Assembly: GCF_016863395.1 (NCBI RefSeq)
Contig: NZ_BOOU01000024.1
Coordinates: 1-64,000 of the forward strand
Reading direction: 5' to 3'
Origin: Sphaerisporangium rufum
GTDB lineage: Bacteria; Actinomycetota; Actinomycetes; Streptosporangiales; Streptosporangiaceae
Length of the DNA: 64,000 nucleotides
In this document: piece by piece, positions 50,347 through 58,685 of the stretch
Layout: the number at the start of each line of letters is the position of its first letter
How positions within the stretch are numbered: the stretch's first letter is position 1
Position numbers and translations under genes: made by a program
Notes under the pieces: generated by a model
Databases searched by the model: none
What the model was told of the DNA's origin: nothing
What the model saw: the letters and a program-made list of their open reading frames with translations, nothing else

Positions 50347-51561
50347 ATGCCGTTTCCCCTGTACCTGCTGGCCGTGGCGGTCTTCGCCATGGGCACCTCG
50401 GAGTTCATGCTCGCCGGCCTGCTGCCGGCCATCGCCGCCGACCTCGGCGTCCCGGTCGGCACGGCCGGCCTGCTCACCTCGGCCTTCGCGGCCGGGATGG
50501 TCGCCGGCGCCCCGCTGGCGGCCGCGCTGACCCGCCGCTGGCCCCGGCGGTCCAGCCTGCTCGGGTTCGTGCTGGCGTTCGCGGCGGCGCACCTCGTGGG
50601 CGCCGTCACCGGGAGTTTCCCGGTCCTGCTGGTGACCCGGGTGGTCGCGGCCGTCGCGAACGCCGGGTTCCTCGCGGTGGCGCTGACGACCGCCGCCGCC
50701 CTGGTCGCCGCCGACCGCAAGGGCCGCGCGCTCGCCGTGCTGCTGTCGGGCACCACGGTCGCGACCATCGCCGGGGTCCCCGGCGGGGCGGCGCTCGGCA
50801 CGCTGCTCGGTTGGCGGGCCGCCTTCTGGGCGGTGGCCGCGCTCTGCCTGCCCGCCGCGGCCGGCATCCTCGCCGGGATCCCGGCGCGCCGGGCCGCAGC
50901 GGACGGCGCGGACGGCGCCGGGCGCCCGGCCCTGCGTGCGGAGCTCGCGCAGCTCGCGAGGCCGCGGCTGGTCCTGGTGATGCTGCTCGGGGCCCTGGTG
51001 AACGCCGCGACCTTCGGCGGCTTCACCTTCCTGGCCCCCGTGGTGACGGGGACCGCGGGGCTGGCCGAGTGGTGGGTGCCGGTGGTGCTGATGCTCTTCG
51101 GCGGCGGCTCGCTGGCCGGGGTCACCGTCGCCGGCCGGCTGTCCGACCGGCGTCCCGGATCGGTGATCATGGTCGGCGGCCCGCTGCTGCTCGCCGGCTG
51201 GCCGGCGCTGGCCCTGCTGGCCGGCTTGCCGGCCGCGCTGCTCGTCCTGGTGTTCGTCCAAGGCACGCTGTCGTTCGCGCTGGGCGGCACGCTGATCGCC
51301 CGGGTCCTTTACGAGGCCGCGGACGCGCCGACCATGGCCGGCTCGTACGCGACGGCCGCGCTCAACGTCGGCGCCGCCGCCGGGCCGGTCGTCGCCGCGG
51401 CCACCTTGGACAGCGCGGCCGGTCCCGCCGGGCCGCTGTGGGCGAGCGGCGTCCTGGTCGCGATCGTCCTGCTCCTCGCGGTGCTCTTTCGCCGGGTGAT
51501 CTCGGCGACGCCGGCCCCCGCCCGGGTTATCCGTTCGGCGCCGGGAGCGCACCCGGGATAG
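50347..51561 (+). CDS. MFS drug exporter, Cmx/CmrA chloramphenicol-efflux type
   Basis: A 404-residue, 12-helix proton antiporter of the DHA1 family. The N-terminus MPFPLYLLAVAVFAMGTSEF and the segment LLTSAFAAGMVAGAPLAAAL closely follow the Cmx/CmrA/CmlR chloramphenicol exporters, with the motif GRALAVLLSGTTVATIAGVP (motif C-like) in helix 5. ATG 50347 is chosen from this match; in-frame starts at 50278 or 50284 would add a Ser-rich stretch. It is 10 bases before the ABC-F gene, forming a resistance pair. The true drug range is not shown. Confidence 0.88.
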   Translation: MPFPLYLLAVAVFAMGTSEFMLAGLLPAIAADLGVPVGTAGLLTSAFAAGMVAGAPLAAALTRRWPRRSSLLGFVLAFAAAHLVGAVTGSFPVLLVTRVVAAVANAGFLAVALTTAAALVAADRKGRALAVLLSGTTVATIAGVPGGAALGTLLGWRAAFWAVAALCLPAAAGILAGIPARRAAADGADGAGRPALRAELAQLARPRLVLVMLLGALVNAATFGGFTFLAPVVTGTAGLAEWWVPVVLMLFGGGSLAGVTVAGRLSDRRPGSVIMVGGPLLLAGWPALALLAGLPAALLVLVFVQGTLSFALGGTLIARVLYEAADAPTMAGSYATAALNVGAAAGPVVAAATLDSAAGPAGPLWASGVLVAIVLLLAVLFRRVISATPAPARVIRSAPGAHPG

Positions 51562-51571
51562 CGTTTGCGGC

Positions 51572-53218
51572 ATGAGTGCCACCATCGTCGCCAAGGACCT
51601 GGCCGCCGGGCACGGGGAGAAGGTGTTGTTCTCCGGGCTCGACCTGGTCGTCGGCCCGCAGGATGTGATCGGCCTGGTCGGGGTGAACGGCGCGGGCAAG
51701 TCCACCCTGCTGCGCCTGCTGGCCGGCCTGGCCGTGCCGGACGACGGCACGGTGCGGCTGACCCCGCCGGCGGCGACGGTCGGCTACCTGCCGCAGGAGC
51801 CGGAGCGCCGGCCCGGCGAGACGGTGGCCGATTACCTGGCCCGGCGCACCGGGGTGACCGCCGCGCAGCGCGAGCTGGACGCCGCGACCGAGGGGCTGGT
51901 GGCCGGCCGGCCCGGCGCCGACGACGACTACTCCACCGCGCTGGAGCGCTGGCTCGGCCTGGGCGGTGCCGACCTGGCCGAGCGGGCCGGCGAGGTGGCC
52001 GCCGACCTGGGCCTGGCGGTGGACCTGGCCCAGCCGATGACGTCGCTGTCCGGCGGCCAGGCGGCCCGGGCCGGGCTGGCCGCGCTGCTGCTCAGCCGGT
52101 ACGACGTCTTCCTGCTGGACGAGCCCACCAACGACCTCGACCTGGACGGGCTGGACCGCCTGGAGCGGTTCGTCACCGGGCTGCGCGCCGGCACCGTGCT
52201 GGTGAGCCACGACCGCGAGTTCCTGGCCCGCACGATCACCAGCGTGGTCGAGCTCGACCTGGCCCAGCGGCAGGTGCGGGTGCACGGCGGCGGCTACGAC
52301 TCCTACCTGGCCGAGCGGGAGGTCGCCCGCCGGCACGCCCGCGAGGAGTACGAGGAGTACGCCGACCGGCTGGGCGACCTGCGGGCCCGGGCGCGCACCC
52401 AGCGGGCGTGGATGGAGAAGGGCGTGAAGAACGCCCGGCGCAAGGCCCCGGACAACGACAAGATCGGCCGGAAGTTCCGCACCGAGGCGACCGAGAAGCA
52501 GGCGGCCAAGGCCCGGCAGACCGAGCGCATGATCGAGCGGCTGGATGTGGTCGAGGAGCCCCGCAAGGAGTGGGAGCTGCGGATGGAGATCGCCGCCGCG
52601 CCGCGGGCCGGGGCGGTCGTGGCCACCGCGCGCGGCGCGGTGGTGCGGCGCGGCCCGTTCGTGCTGGGCCCGGTCGACCTGCAGATCGGCTGGGCCGAGC
52701 GGGTGGCGATCACCGGCGACAACGGTTCGGGCAAGTCGACGCTGCTGGCCACGCTGCTCGGCCGGCTGGCCCCGGACGAGGGGCACGCCGCGCTCGGCCC
52801 GGGCGTGGTGGTCGGCGAGATCGACCAGGCGCGCGGCCGGTTCCTCGGCGAGGAGCCGCTGCTGGACGCGTTCGGCGCCGCGGCGCCCGGCCTGATGCCC
52901 GCCGACGTGCGCACGCTGCTCGCCAAGTTCGGGCTGCGGGCCGATCATGTGCTGCGCGCGGCGGTCACCCTCTCGCCGGGGGAGCGCACCCGGGCCGCGC
53001 TGGCGCTGCTGCAGGCGAGCGGGGTCAACCTGCTGGTCCTCGACGAGCCCACCAACCACCTCGACCTGCCCGCGATCGAGCAGCTGGAGTCGGCCCTCGA
53101 CACCTACCCGGGGACGCTGCTGCTCGTCACGCACGACCGGCGGATGCTGGCCGCGGTGCGCACTACCCGCCACCTGCGGGTCGCCGCCGGCCAGGTGACG
53201 GAGGACGTGCCGGCCTGA
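51572..53218 (+). CDS. ABC-F family ATP-binding protein
   Basis: A 548-residue protein with two ABC ATPase domains and no membrane segments, which acts on ribosomes. Walker A motifs are GVNGAGKSTLL and GDNGSGKSTLL; signatures are LSGGQAARAGL and LSPGERTRAAL; Walker B motifs are FLLDEPTNDLDL and LVLDEPTNHLDL. The linker between domains (about 240-330) is charged and coiled. Members either protect ribosomes from antibiotics (TlrC/OleB-like) or regulate translation. Its pairing with the exporter favours resistance. Confidence 0.9.
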   Translation: MSATIVAKDLAAGHGEKVLFSGLDLVVGPQDVIGLVGVNGAGKSTLLRLLAGLAVPDDGTVRLTPPAATVGYLPQEPERRPGETVADYLARRTGVTAAQRELDAATEGLVAGRPGADDDYSTALERWLGLGGADLAERAGEVAADLGLAVDLAQPMTSLSGGQAARAGLAALLLSRYDVFLLDEPTNDLDLDGLDRLERFVTGLRAGTVLVSHDREFLARTITSVVELDLAQRQVRVHGGGYDSYLAEREVARRHAREEYEEYADRLGDLRARARTQRAWMEKGVKNARRKAPDNDKIGRKFRTEATEKQAAKARQTERMIERLDVVEEPRKEWELRMEIAAAPRAGAVVATARGAVVRRGPFVLGPVDLQIGWAERVAITGDNGSGKSTLLATLLGRLAPDEGHAALGPGVVVGEIDQARGRFLGEEPLLDAFGAAAPGLMPADVRTLLAKFGLRADHVLRAAVTLSPGERTRAALALLQASGVNLLVLDEPTNHLDLPAIEQLESALDTYPGTLLLVTHDRRMLAAVRTTRHLRVAAGQVTEDVPA

Positions 53219-53587
53219 CCCCGGGGCCGGCCGCCTGCCGGCCCCGCTTGCCCTGCCACCTGCCCGGCCTCACTTGCCCGGCCCCGCCTGCCCTGCCACC
53301 TGCCCCGCCCCGGCTGCCCCGCCCCGGCAGTCGGTACTCTCGGCGATCTTGACGTCACCGACAGTGATTTTTCGGGTTTTTGGTGGCCGATTCAGCATTT
53401 TCTGCGGCGGCGATCCCGGCTTTCCCCGGTTCTTGCCGACTTTCTGTGATGTCCGAATCCCCGGGAACGGATCTCATATTGGGCTGCGTTGTGAAGGCAG
53501 GAAATGTAGTGGACTAAAGAGAAGCGAACCCGCAGGATCGTTCCACACCATGTACGGCCCTTTTGGTGCGAGAGGGTGGTGCCCCCC
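53219..53587. other. Intergenic region with a CCTGCC-rich direct repeat, then AT-richer promoter-like DNA
   Basis: Bases 53245-53330 contain two related copies of a segment with CTTGCC/CCTGCC and CCACCTGCCC. Bases 53350-53520 are AT-richer than average and probably carry the promoter of the next four-gene unit. No gene seen. Confidence 0.45.
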
Positions 53588-54355
53588 ATGAAGATCACTC
53601 GCAATCCCGGTTTACCCCCGCCGATCGTCCGCGGCCTGGCCGGCCTCGCCGCCGCCCGAGCCGGCCGCCGGGACGGCCGGCTCGGCGTCCCCTACGACCG
53701 GCTGCCGGCCGGGGCGTCCCCGGGCGGGCCGGCCGACGACCGGCGGACCGACTACATCACGTCCGTGGCCGAGCAGGCCCGCGAGCGCCGGCTGCGCGTC
53801 CGCAAACGGTTCATCGGCGAGGCCGGCCGGCAGGAGAGCGCGCTGCTGCAGGCGGCCGGCCTGGTCAACGACCTCGCCCGCCGGGCGGCGGCCACCGACC
53901 CGGCGCCGGCCGGCCCCGGGAACCCGCCGGGCACCCCGGAGCCGCGATCGCTGGCCGAGGTGACCGCCGCCCGGGCCCGCCGGACCGCCGCCGACCGGCG
54001 ACGGTCCGCCGAGACCGAGCTGGCCACCGCCCGGCAGGCGCTGGCCGGCCGGCTGGCCGACTACGCGGGCGCGGTCCGCCGGATGCGCGCCGAGGCCGAG
54101 GAGGTGAACAGCTGGGCCGGGCAGCTGGTGGCCCGCTACCGCCGGTCGCTGGACCACGCCTACCTGACCCGCCAGAGCACGCCGGGCACGTCCTTACCTC
54201 GCTGGGAACCGGCCCCCATCCGGGCCGACTCCGAGGAGGAGCGGCTGGCCCTGTCCGGTGACCTGCTCACCCTGCTGCCGCCGAAGGTGCGCGAAGTGAT
54301 CGACGAGGCGCTCGGTCACCTCGGCCGCCCGATCCCCGAAGGAGGTGCCGGGTGA
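53588..54355 (+). CDS. Hypothetical coiled-coil protein
   Basis: A 255-residue soluble protein I do not recognise. Residues about 60-110 and 125-205 are Arg/Ala/Glu-rich heptad-like helices likely to form a coiled coil. The N-terminus (NPGLPPPIVRGLAGLAAARA) could be a membrane-associated helix. The end reads LLPPKVREVIDEALGHLG. ATG 53588 is used; GTG codons at 53576/53579 are alternatives. It overlaps the lipoprotein gene by 4 bases, so they form an operon. Confidence 0.65.
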   Translation: MKITRNPGLPPPIVRGLAGLAAARAGRRDGRLGVPYDRLPAGASPGGPADDRRTDYITSVAEQARERRLRVRKRFIGEAGRQESALLQAAGLVNDLARRAAATDPAPAGPGNPPGTPEPRSLAEVTAARARRTAADRRRSAETELATARQALAGRLADYAGAVRRMRAEAEEVNSWAGQLVARYRRSLDHAYLTRQSTPGTSLPRWEPAPIRADSEEERLALSGDLLTLLPPKVREVIDEALGHLGRPIPEGGAG

Positions 54356-55092
54356 GAGCCTTCCGCACGGTCGTCCTGCTGCTCCCGGTGGTACTGGTGC
54401 TGCTGGCGGCGGTCACCCTGCTCGCCGGCTGCCAGGCGTCCCCGCCGCCGCCGGCCGCGGCCCGCCCGTGCGGCATGGCCGTCGACGCCACCTCCTTCAG
54501 CCGCAACACCGACGTGCAGCGGAAGATCGACGAGGCGGTGCCGCGGTTCCTGGCCGAATGCGACCAGGTGGCATTCGGCGTGGTCAACGGCTCGCCCGGC
54601 GCCACCGACTGCCGGCAGGCCCCGCTGGACCTGGTCGCCGGTCCGAAGGACAACCCCAACGACAATCCCAAGCGCGCCGCGCAGGTCGAGGCGGGCCGCC
54701 GGGGCACCGCGATCGCGGCCATGAAGCGACTGCTGGCCTGTTCCCGGGCCGAAAAGCAGCTCCGCCCCGGCTCCGACGTCATCGGCGCCGTCCGCTACCT
54801 GACCGACCAGCTCGGCGCGCTGGAACGTTCCGGCCGGCTGCTCGTCCTCAGCGACCTGGGGCAGCGCACCCCCGAACTCGACGTCTACCACGACGACCTC
54901 AGCACCCCCGACCGGCGCGCCCGGTACGTCGACCGGGTGGCCGACCGGCTGCCGAAACTGGCCGGCGCCCGGATCCAGGTCGTCGGGTTCGGCATCCACC
55001 TCACCGGCGACCCGGCCCGCCGGCAGCACATCCAGGAGTTCTGGACCCTGCTCTTCGACCGCTGCGGCGCGCTCGCCGTCACCTACACCTAG
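54352..55092 (+). CDS. Putative lipoprotein with vWA-like features
   Basis: A 246-residue exported protein. A hydrophobic signal (about 5-25) ends in lipobox LLAGC. The mature part starts with CGMAVDATSFS, resembling the first strand and degenerate metal-site of von Willebrand A domains, followed by GSDVIGAVRYLTDQL and RLLVLSDLGQRTPEL in the order expected for that fold. The canonical D-x-S-x-S is not exactly present. GTG 54352 overlaps the preceding stop (GTGA). Confidence 0.65.
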   Translation: MRAFRTVVLLLPVVLVLLAAVTLLAGCQASPPPPAAARPCGMAVDATSFSRNTDVQRKIDEAVPRFLAECDQVAFGVVNGSPGATDCRQAPLDLVAGPKDNPNDNPKRAAQVEAGRRGTAIAAMKRLLACSRAEKQLRPGSDVIGAVRYLTDQLGALERSGRLLVLSDLGQRTPELDVYHDDLSTPDRRARYVDRVADRLPKLAGARIQVVGFGIHLTGDPARRQHIQEFWTLLFDRCGALAVTYT

Positions 55093-55122
55093 CCTCGCCG
55101 ACCTTTCCGGAAGGAGAACCCG

Positions 55123-56409
55123 ATGGGCAGGAACCAGCGGCGCGCCCTGTGGTGGCGCCTCAAGCCCTACCTCGGCGACCGGGGCGACGCCGCGCTCGAC
55201 CTGGAACTGGACATGGAGGAGGACCCCTACGGCGGCCCGATCCCCGGTGGGCCGCCGCCGGCCAAGGAGCTGAAACGGCTGCGCGCCGAGGCCCGGCGCA
55301 ACGGGGAGCGGGACGGCGGATCCGGCATGTACGACGAGTGGAGCCTGGCCGCCGGCAGCCGCCCGCCGTTCCTGGTGACCCTGGAGGCCATGCGGAACGA
55401 GGCCGTCGCGGAGGAGAAGGTGCGCGAGCTGCGCGACCTGCAGCGCCTGGAGGACCGGATCGCGGTCACCCGGCAGGACCTGCAGACCTGCGAGGAACGG
55501 GCCGCCCGTACCCGGGCGGAGCTGGACCAGGTCGCCGCCGACGAGCGGCGGCTGCAGGAGGCGCTCGGCGGGGTGCGCGCCGCGGCGGCATCGGACGGCG
55601 CGCCGCGCCCAGAGGAGCCGCCGCACCCGGCGGCGCGGTGGGCCGAGCCCACCCGGAGCCTGCGCCGGCAGGCGCTGGTCCGGGCGGCGCGCTGGGCGGT
55701 GCTCGCGCTGTTCGCCGCGGTGGAACTGCCGATCCAGTACGCGACGTTCATCTACTTCAACGAGGGCCCCACGATGACCTGGGCGTTCGTGCTGGGCACC
55801 GCGGCCGCCATGCTGATCGCGCCGCACCTGGCCGGCGGCTGGACCAAGCACATGAGCGTGATGGGATGGCGGTCCCCGCGGCTGCCCGCCGCGGCGACCG
55901 TGCTAGTGGCCTGGCTCGCCGGGGTGGGCCTGCTCGCCCACCTGCGCACCTCGGTGCTCTTCGCGCCGGGCACCGATTCGGAGACCGGCGCCGCGATCAG
56001 GTCGACGGCGGACGCGCTCGGCGTCGGCCGGGTGCCGGTGACGATCCTGTTCACCGCGCTGCTGCTGCTCGGCGGCACGGTCACCTTCACCTTCGGCTTC
56101 CTCGGCGAGAACCCTTACGCCGCGCGGCTGGGCGACATCCAGCGGCAGCGCCGCCGGCTGGAGAAGGCGCTCGCCGCGCTGGAGGGCCGCAGGAAGCGGG
56201 ACGCGGACCTGGTCAGCCTGGCCGAGCAGCGGACCAGGCGGCACGGCGAGCGCTGGGCGGCCCGCATCGCGGCCCGGGGCGAGCCGTACGAGGTCTGCGT
56301 GGCCGACTACCTGGAGGCGGTCGCGCAGCGGATGCGCAACCCCGCGTTCACCGAGTCGGTGGGCCAGTGGCTGCAGGAACGCGCCAGGGCCCGGCAACCG
56401 GCCGGGTGA
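55123..56409 (+). CDS. Hypothetical membrane protein with coiled coil and four helices
   Basis: A 428-residue protein. Residues 95-155 form a coiled coil (EERAARTRAELDQVAADERR). Four predicted membrane helices follow at about 183-207, 212-234, 250-272 and 302-327, then a charged C-terminal helix. ATG 55123 has GGAAGGAGAA upstream, 30 bases after the lipoprotein gene. Unknown family; probably the membrane platform of this cassette. Confidence 0.65.
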   Translation: MGRNQRRALWWRLKPYLGDRGDAALDLELDMEEDPYGGPIPGGPPPAKELKRLRAEARRNGERDGGSGMYDEWSLAAGSRPPFLVTLEAMRNEAVAEEKVRELRDLQRLEDRIAVTRQDLQTCEERAARTRAELDQVAADERRLQEALGGVRAAAASDGAPRPEEPPHPAARWAEPTRSLRRQALVRAARWAVLALFAAVELPIQYATFIYFNEGPTMTWAFVLGTAAAMLIAPHLAGGWTKHMSVMGWRSPRLPAAATVLVAWLAGVGLLAHLRTSVLFAPGTDSETGAAIRSTADALGVGRVPVTILFTALLLLGGTVTFTFGFLGENPYAARLGDIQRQRRRLEKALAALEGRRKRDADLVSLAEQRTRRHGERWAARIAARGEPYEVCVADYLEAVAQRMRNPAFTESVGQWLQERARARQPAG

Positions 56410-56448
56410 CGGCGGATCGACCGGCCGGCCCGAGCCGGCGCGCACATC

Positions 56449-57165
56449 ATGGGAGGGCTGATGGACGGCGTCCGGCCGTGCCTGGCCATGCTGGGACTGG
56501 GACTGATCATCGCCGGTGTCTTCGCCCGCACCGCGACGATCATGAAAGTGGTGGAGGTGCGGCCGGTCGACTGGCCGACCCGGGCCGGGCTGGCCGCCGC
56601 CGGTGTGGTGATCGTCCTGGTGATGCTGGCGCTGGACGGCTCCGGCCGCCGGGCGCCGCTGCGCCGCCTGACCGGCATGCTGGTCGGCAGCCTGCTCACG
56701 CTGGGGGTGGCCACCCTGGCGGGAGTGATCGCCTTCCCGGCCCTGCCGGCGCGGGCCCAGCGGCCGCTGCCCGCCGGCAGCTGGCACGGCCGGCTCGCCC
56801 ACTCGGCGGGCGGCCGGGCGGACGTCAGGCTGACCGTCTCGGCCGGCGGGCCGCACACCACCGCCACCGGCCGGTTGACGCTGTCCTACAACGGCGCGGG
56901 CTGCGAGTACTGGCTCGACGGCGAATCGGTGCGCCAGGTGATGAAGGCGGCGGAGAACAACACGCCCCAGGAGGAGCGGATCTGCGGCGGCGTGACCGAC
57001 CTGCGGCTGGACCCCTACCCGGACGGAAAGGACGTGTGGATCACCCTCACCGGGCGGGCCTGCGCGGTGGTGGCCCAGGGGGCGCTGGCCCGCCAAGGCC
57101 TGCCGGCGGTCGAGGGCGCCCGCCCGCCGGACTCCACGCTGGACGGCCGCACCTGCCCGGCCTGA
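56449..57165 (+). CDS. Hypothetical membrane protein with exported domain
   Basis: A 238-residue protein with three hydrophobic helices (about 8-28, 45-65 and 75-100) and an outside domain of about 130 residues. The domain contains three Cys (CEYWL, RICGGVTDL, GRACAVV) that could form a disulfide, with beta-rich sequence. ATG 56449 after TGGGAGGG-like spacing is approximate. Fourth gene of the cassette; function unknown. Confidence 0.6.
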   Translation: MGGLMDGVRPCLAMLGLGLIIAGVFARTATIMKVVEVRPVDWPTRAGLAAAGVVIVLVMLALDGSGRRAPLRRLTGMLVGSLLTLGVATLAGVIAFPALPARAQRPLPAGSWHGRLAHSAGGRADVRLTVSAGGPHTTATGRLTLSYNGAGCEYWLDGESVRQVMKAAENNTPQEERICGGVTDLRLDPYPDGKDVWITLTGRACAVVAQGALARQGLPAVEGARPPDSTLDGRTCPA

Positions 57166-57394
57166 GCGCGAGTGCGGCCACCCGATCCCCGCCGGCCCGC
57201 TCGCGCGCCGCACCCGGCCGGCCTGAGCGCGAATCCCGGCCGCCCGGTGCCGCCGTGGCTCCGGGATTTCGCGACCGGCCGCAAAGTCGGGTGAACCGGT
57301 CGCCCGCCCCGCGCGTACCTGCTGGCACGAACCGCCGGCGGGCGGGCCGGCCGTCCGGCCCGCCGCCCGCCGGCCCGGCCTCGCCAGGGGAGGG

Positions 57395-58393
57395 GTGCGC
57401 GTGCCCGTGCGCAGCGTCCGGAAGAGAGTCGTTCCGGCGGTCGCCGGGCTGGCCGCCGCCATGGTGCTGGTCGCGCAGCAGGGCGCGGCCGCCGAGCCGC
57501 GCCCCACCGCCGCGCAGGCCCGCGCCCGGCTGGCCAAGCTGGAGGACCAGGCCGACAAGACGGTCGAGCGGTACAACACCGTGGCCGAACGCTACAAGGG
57601 GGCGAAAAAACGGTACGACGCGCTGGACCGGGAGCTGTCCCGCGAGCGCGGCAAGGTCGACACGCTGCGCGCCGACATCGGCTCGACCGCCGCGCACCTC
57701 TACCAGTCCAACGGGGTGACCACCGGCCTGCCCGGCATGCTCAGCTGGCAGGACCCATCCGGCGTGCTCGCCGGCCTGGCCGTCGCCGACCAGATGTCGG
57801 CGGGCCAGGCGAACGCCATGGCCGCGTTCGAGGCGGCCACCCGCGGCCTGCGCGCCCGGCACGCCAAGGCCAAGGCGGCCTACGACGACGTGGCCGAGCT
57901 GCTCGGCGACGTCGGCGACGAACGCAAGCGGGTGGAGAAGCTCGTCGGCGAGCAGGAGCGCCTGCTGCGCCGGCTCAACCAGTTCAACGCCGGCGACCCC
58001 AACAGCCGCGGCATCAGGTACGACGGCCCGGCGTCCGGCAACGCCCGCACCGCGCTCACCTTCGCCTTCGCGCAGGCCGGCAAGCCCTACCGCTACGGCG
58101 CCACCGGCCCGGGCGCCTACGACTGCTCGGGTTTCGCCCAGGCGGCGTGGGCGAAGGCCGGGGTGAAGCTGCCGCGCACCACCTACCAGCAGTGGGCGTG
58201 GGGCGCCAAACGCCGGGTACCGATGGACAAGCTCCAGCCGGGTGACCTGATCTTCAGCAACGGCCTCGGCCACATGGGCATCTACGCCGGAAACGGCAAG
58301 ATGATCCACGCCCCGCGCACCGGGGACGTCGTCAAGGTGGTGACCCTGGCCTCCTACGGGCGGGGCCGCTTCGTCGGCGCCGTCCGTCCCTGA
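57395..58393 (+). CDS. Secreted NlpC/P60 peptidoglycan endopeptidase
   Basis: A 332-residue cell-wall hydrolase. A signal peptide (about 1-33) leads to a coiled-coil N-domain (about 35-200) as in RipA-type hydrolases, then an NlpC/P60 domain (about 213-332). The catalytic triad residues are C244 (YDCSGFAQAAW), H293 (GLGHMGIYAG) and H305 (MIHAPRTGD). It cuts D-Glu/meso-Dap bonds in stem peptides. The coiled coil usually blocks the active site until activation. GTG 57395 is used, with GGGGAGGGG just upstream. Confidence 0.93.
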   Translation: MRVPVRSVRKRVVPAVAGLAAAMVLVAQQGAAAEPRPTAAQARARLAKLEDQADKTVERYNTVAERYKGAKKRYDALDRELSRERGKVDTLRADIGSTAAHLYQSNGVTTGLPGMLSWQDPSGVLAGLAVADQMSAGQANAMAAFEAATRGLRARHAKAKAAYDDVAELLGDVGDERKRVEKLVGEQERLLRRLNQFNAGDPNSRGIRYDGPASGNARTALTFAFAQAGKPYRYGATGPGAYDCSGFAQAAWAKAGVKLPRTTYQQWAWGAKRRVPMDKLQPGDLIFSNGLGHMGIYAGNGKMIHAPRTGDVVKVVTLASYGRGRFVGAVRP

Positions 58394-58481
58394 TCTCGGG
58401 CGTCGCCCCCCCGGCGCCCGATGGCGCCCGGCCGTCGTCCGGCCCTCTGGCGCGGAGGGCCGGCCGGCGGCCCGGGCCGCC

Positions 58482-58578
58482 GGCCACCGTTCCGCGCGGC
58501 CACCGTTCCGCGCGGCCACCGTTCCGCGCGGCCACCGTTCCGCGCGGCCGCCGTTCGGCGCCGGCCATCGTTCCGCAG
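58482..58578. repeat. 16-bp tandem repeat
   Basis: Four perfect head-to-tail units of GGCCACCGTTCCGCGC (58482-58545), followed by two degenerate units to 58578. It lies between the convergent NlpC/P60 and kinase genes. Confidence 0.95.
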
Positions 58579-58685
58579 CGCGCCGGCCCGGTCGTCGCGC
58601 GGTCTGTCGCTCGCGCTCAGCGGGCGGTCTCCGTCCAGCGAGCGGCCTCCCGCCGTCGCGGGGCCGCCGGGGGGCGTGATTCCGG

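Noticed and set aside
53576-57165. Tellurium-resistance (Ter) or TerY-like vWA phosphorylation cluster
   Set aside because: The vWA metal motif is degenerate, and no TerD, kinase or phosphatase gene accompanies it.
57166-57394. A second ydaO riboswitch before the NlpC/P60 gene
   Set aside because: The gene type suggested it, but none of the conserved ydaO blocks is present. Only GC-rich direct repeats are seen.
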